Shown here: piece after piece, positions 63,147-64,000 of the stretch | Position numbering within the stretch: position 1 is the first letter of the stretch | How the letters are laid out: each line of letters begins with the position of its first letter | Assembly: GCF_900107545.1 (NCBI RefSeq) | Contig: NZ_FNQZ01000001.1 | Span: 372,001-436,000 of the forward strand | Source: Pseudobutyrivibrio sp. ACV-2 | GTDB lineage: Bacteria > Bacillota > Clostridia > Lachnospirales > Lachnospiraceae | DNA: 64,000 nucleotides | Direction: 5' to 3' | Translations under genes and position numbers: made by a program | Notes under the pieces: model-generated | What the model was told of the DNA's origin: nothing | What the model saw: only the letters and a program-made list of their open reading frames with translations | Database searches by the model: none

Positions 63147-64000
63147 TTATTCCTGTATAATCTCATCCTCAGGAATATTTTCATCTTCTGTCGTTGAAAA
63201 ATCTCCCTCTGGTATAAACCCATCTTCTTCGAATATCGTATAGTCATCATCTGCAGAAGTCTTATTTATTATATCTTCATTACGAGATAAAGGCGCAGAT
63301 AAGTCTACGTCAATATTTGATAGATGAGGTGTAGCACCATTAACAAGTATTTGTACCTGTTTGATATTATCAAGCTTTGTTAATGAATTTATTATGGAAT
63401 ACAGTGTAACGTTTTCTGTAATACCTGCCATTGCCGTCTCAAAAGAGCTATCAAAGTTTACTATACATACTCCGTTTTCTGTAACTGAGATAGAATTAAT
63501 CTTTGTGCTGTCAGGTATTGCAGATAATAATCCTTCGGTGCTTGGACCCTTAAACAACTGCTCCATTACAACTTTTTCAATAGTTACATTACTGCTGTAA
63601 TATACAACCCTATTCTCTTCAACAAGTGACATTCCATCTGCACTGGCAAAATATAAGGTGAGCTCTGTTGAAAGTAAAGAATCTGTCTCCTGTCCAAAAT
63701 CCTCAATAAAAGTATCAGCTGTCATGGCCCCTACAGCCTCACCTGAAGAATCAACAAGAGGCTTATTATTCACATAAATAGATACATTCTTTACATCTTC
63801 TATTTGAGTAAGCGTTTTTACGATTGCTGCCCTTACTAATACTTCAGTGTAGACATCTATTGATTCATAATCACCTATAAAAAATAGTGAAAGTGCTCCA
63901 TCTGTTAATTCCCATCGACTTATTTCGATGCTTGAAGGTATTGTAGTAATATAATCTATATCATCAGTATCCTCTGATAGCATCTTAAGAGCCTCTTTTA
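63147..64000 (-). CDS. GerMN-domain protein, 5' end outside window
   Basis: The frame is open through the window edge (KEALKML... before the first visible Met at 63983), so the N-terminus and any lipoprotein signal are missing. It carries two GerMN repeats: one around LSLFFIGDYESIDVYTEV and ALIVKTLTQIEDV-type text (AAIVKTLTQIEDVKNVSIYV), the other around VVMEQLFKGPSTEGLLSAIP with TLYSIINSLTKLDNIKQVQI. The tail is acidic (EDENIPEDEIIQE). GerMN domains occur in spore-germination and general envelope lipoproteins. No sporulation gene accompanies it here, so the role is unclear. It leads into comEC. Confidence 0.82.
   Translation of the reverse strand, partial: KEALKMLSEDTDDIDYITTIPSSIEISRWELTDGALSLFFIGDYESIDVYTEVLVRAAIVKTLTQIEDVKNVSIYVNNKPLVDSSGEAVGAMTADTFIEDFGQETDSLLSTELTLYFASADGMSLVEENRVVYYSSNVTIEKVVMEQLFKGPSTEGLLSAIPDSTKINSISVTENGVCIVNFDSSFETAMAGITENVTLYSIINSLTKLDNIKQVQILVNGATPHLSNIDVDLSAPLSRNEDIINKTSADDDYTIFEEDGFIPEGDFSTTEDENIPEDEIIQE

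Overview
The window looks like chromosome from a low-GC, motile, apparently non-sporulating Firmicute of the Lachnospiraceae, most like Butyrivibrio/Pseudobutyrivibrio. The reasons are AT-rich spacers with consensus SigA promoters and GGAGG ribosome sites, a flagellar operon directly behind codY, the HrcA/CIRCE chaperone operon, a threonyl T-box in front of a TGS-less thrS, many GH13/GH31 starch enzymes and c-di-GMP proteins. The genus is an inference. Most genes lie on the minus strand, so the layout is best read from right to left.

Right to left: (1) 64000-55925 holds a GerMN protein (cut by the edge), comEC, an ABC ATPase that looks frameshifted, T-box-thrS, a radical SAM protein and holA. 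(2) 55877-53177 holds a divergent c-di-GMP pair, a FIST-GGDEF protein (+) and a PilZ protein (-) that may be translated from a leaderless mRNA. (3) 53066-49649 (+) holds lepA, hemW and rpsT. (4) 49264-32320 is a starch/maltodextrin island: a secreted GH87 enzyme with three starch-binding-like modules, a FeoA-FeoB fusion (+), a GH31 alpha-glucosidase, a LacI-type regulator, malE-malF-malG, an amylase lipoprotein and a neopullulanase-type enzyme. Two palindromic sites of form GTTAA-N4-TTAAC mark the malE and GH87 upstream regions. (5) A membrane diguanylate cyclase follows, then hrcA-grpE-dnaK-dnaJ. (6) Next come galT, a polyphosphate-polymerase-like module (VTC, DUF4956, Cthe_2159-type lipoprotein), gltX-helicase, DUF1292 (+), and an operon of a catalytically degenerate GH13 protein, DUF5662 and trpS. 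(7) The left end holds comM-dprA-topA-codY and flgB-flgC-fliE-fliF-fliG-fliH-fliI-fliJ-motE-like.

Two ancestral Firmicute gene orders can be recognised. dprA-topA-codY-flgB resembles B. subtilis without trmFO-xerC-hslVU. comEC-holA-rpsT-lepA-hemW-hrcA-grpE-dnaK-dnaJ resembles the B. subtilis block, but the sporulation genes gpr and spoIIP are absent, c-di-GMP genes sit between holA and rpsT, and about 19 kb of starch genes sit between hemW/lepA and hrcA.

I do not see a wholly new system such as a defence island, CRISPR array or prophage. The most unusual items are the GH13 pseudoenzyme beside trpS, the GH87/CBM26 protein with a two-state leader and operator, the VTC-DUF4956-lipoprotein module, the ABC ATPase frameshift, and the mirrored extended -10 promoters of the c-di-GMP pair. 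No tRNA, rRNA or insertion sequence was recognised.
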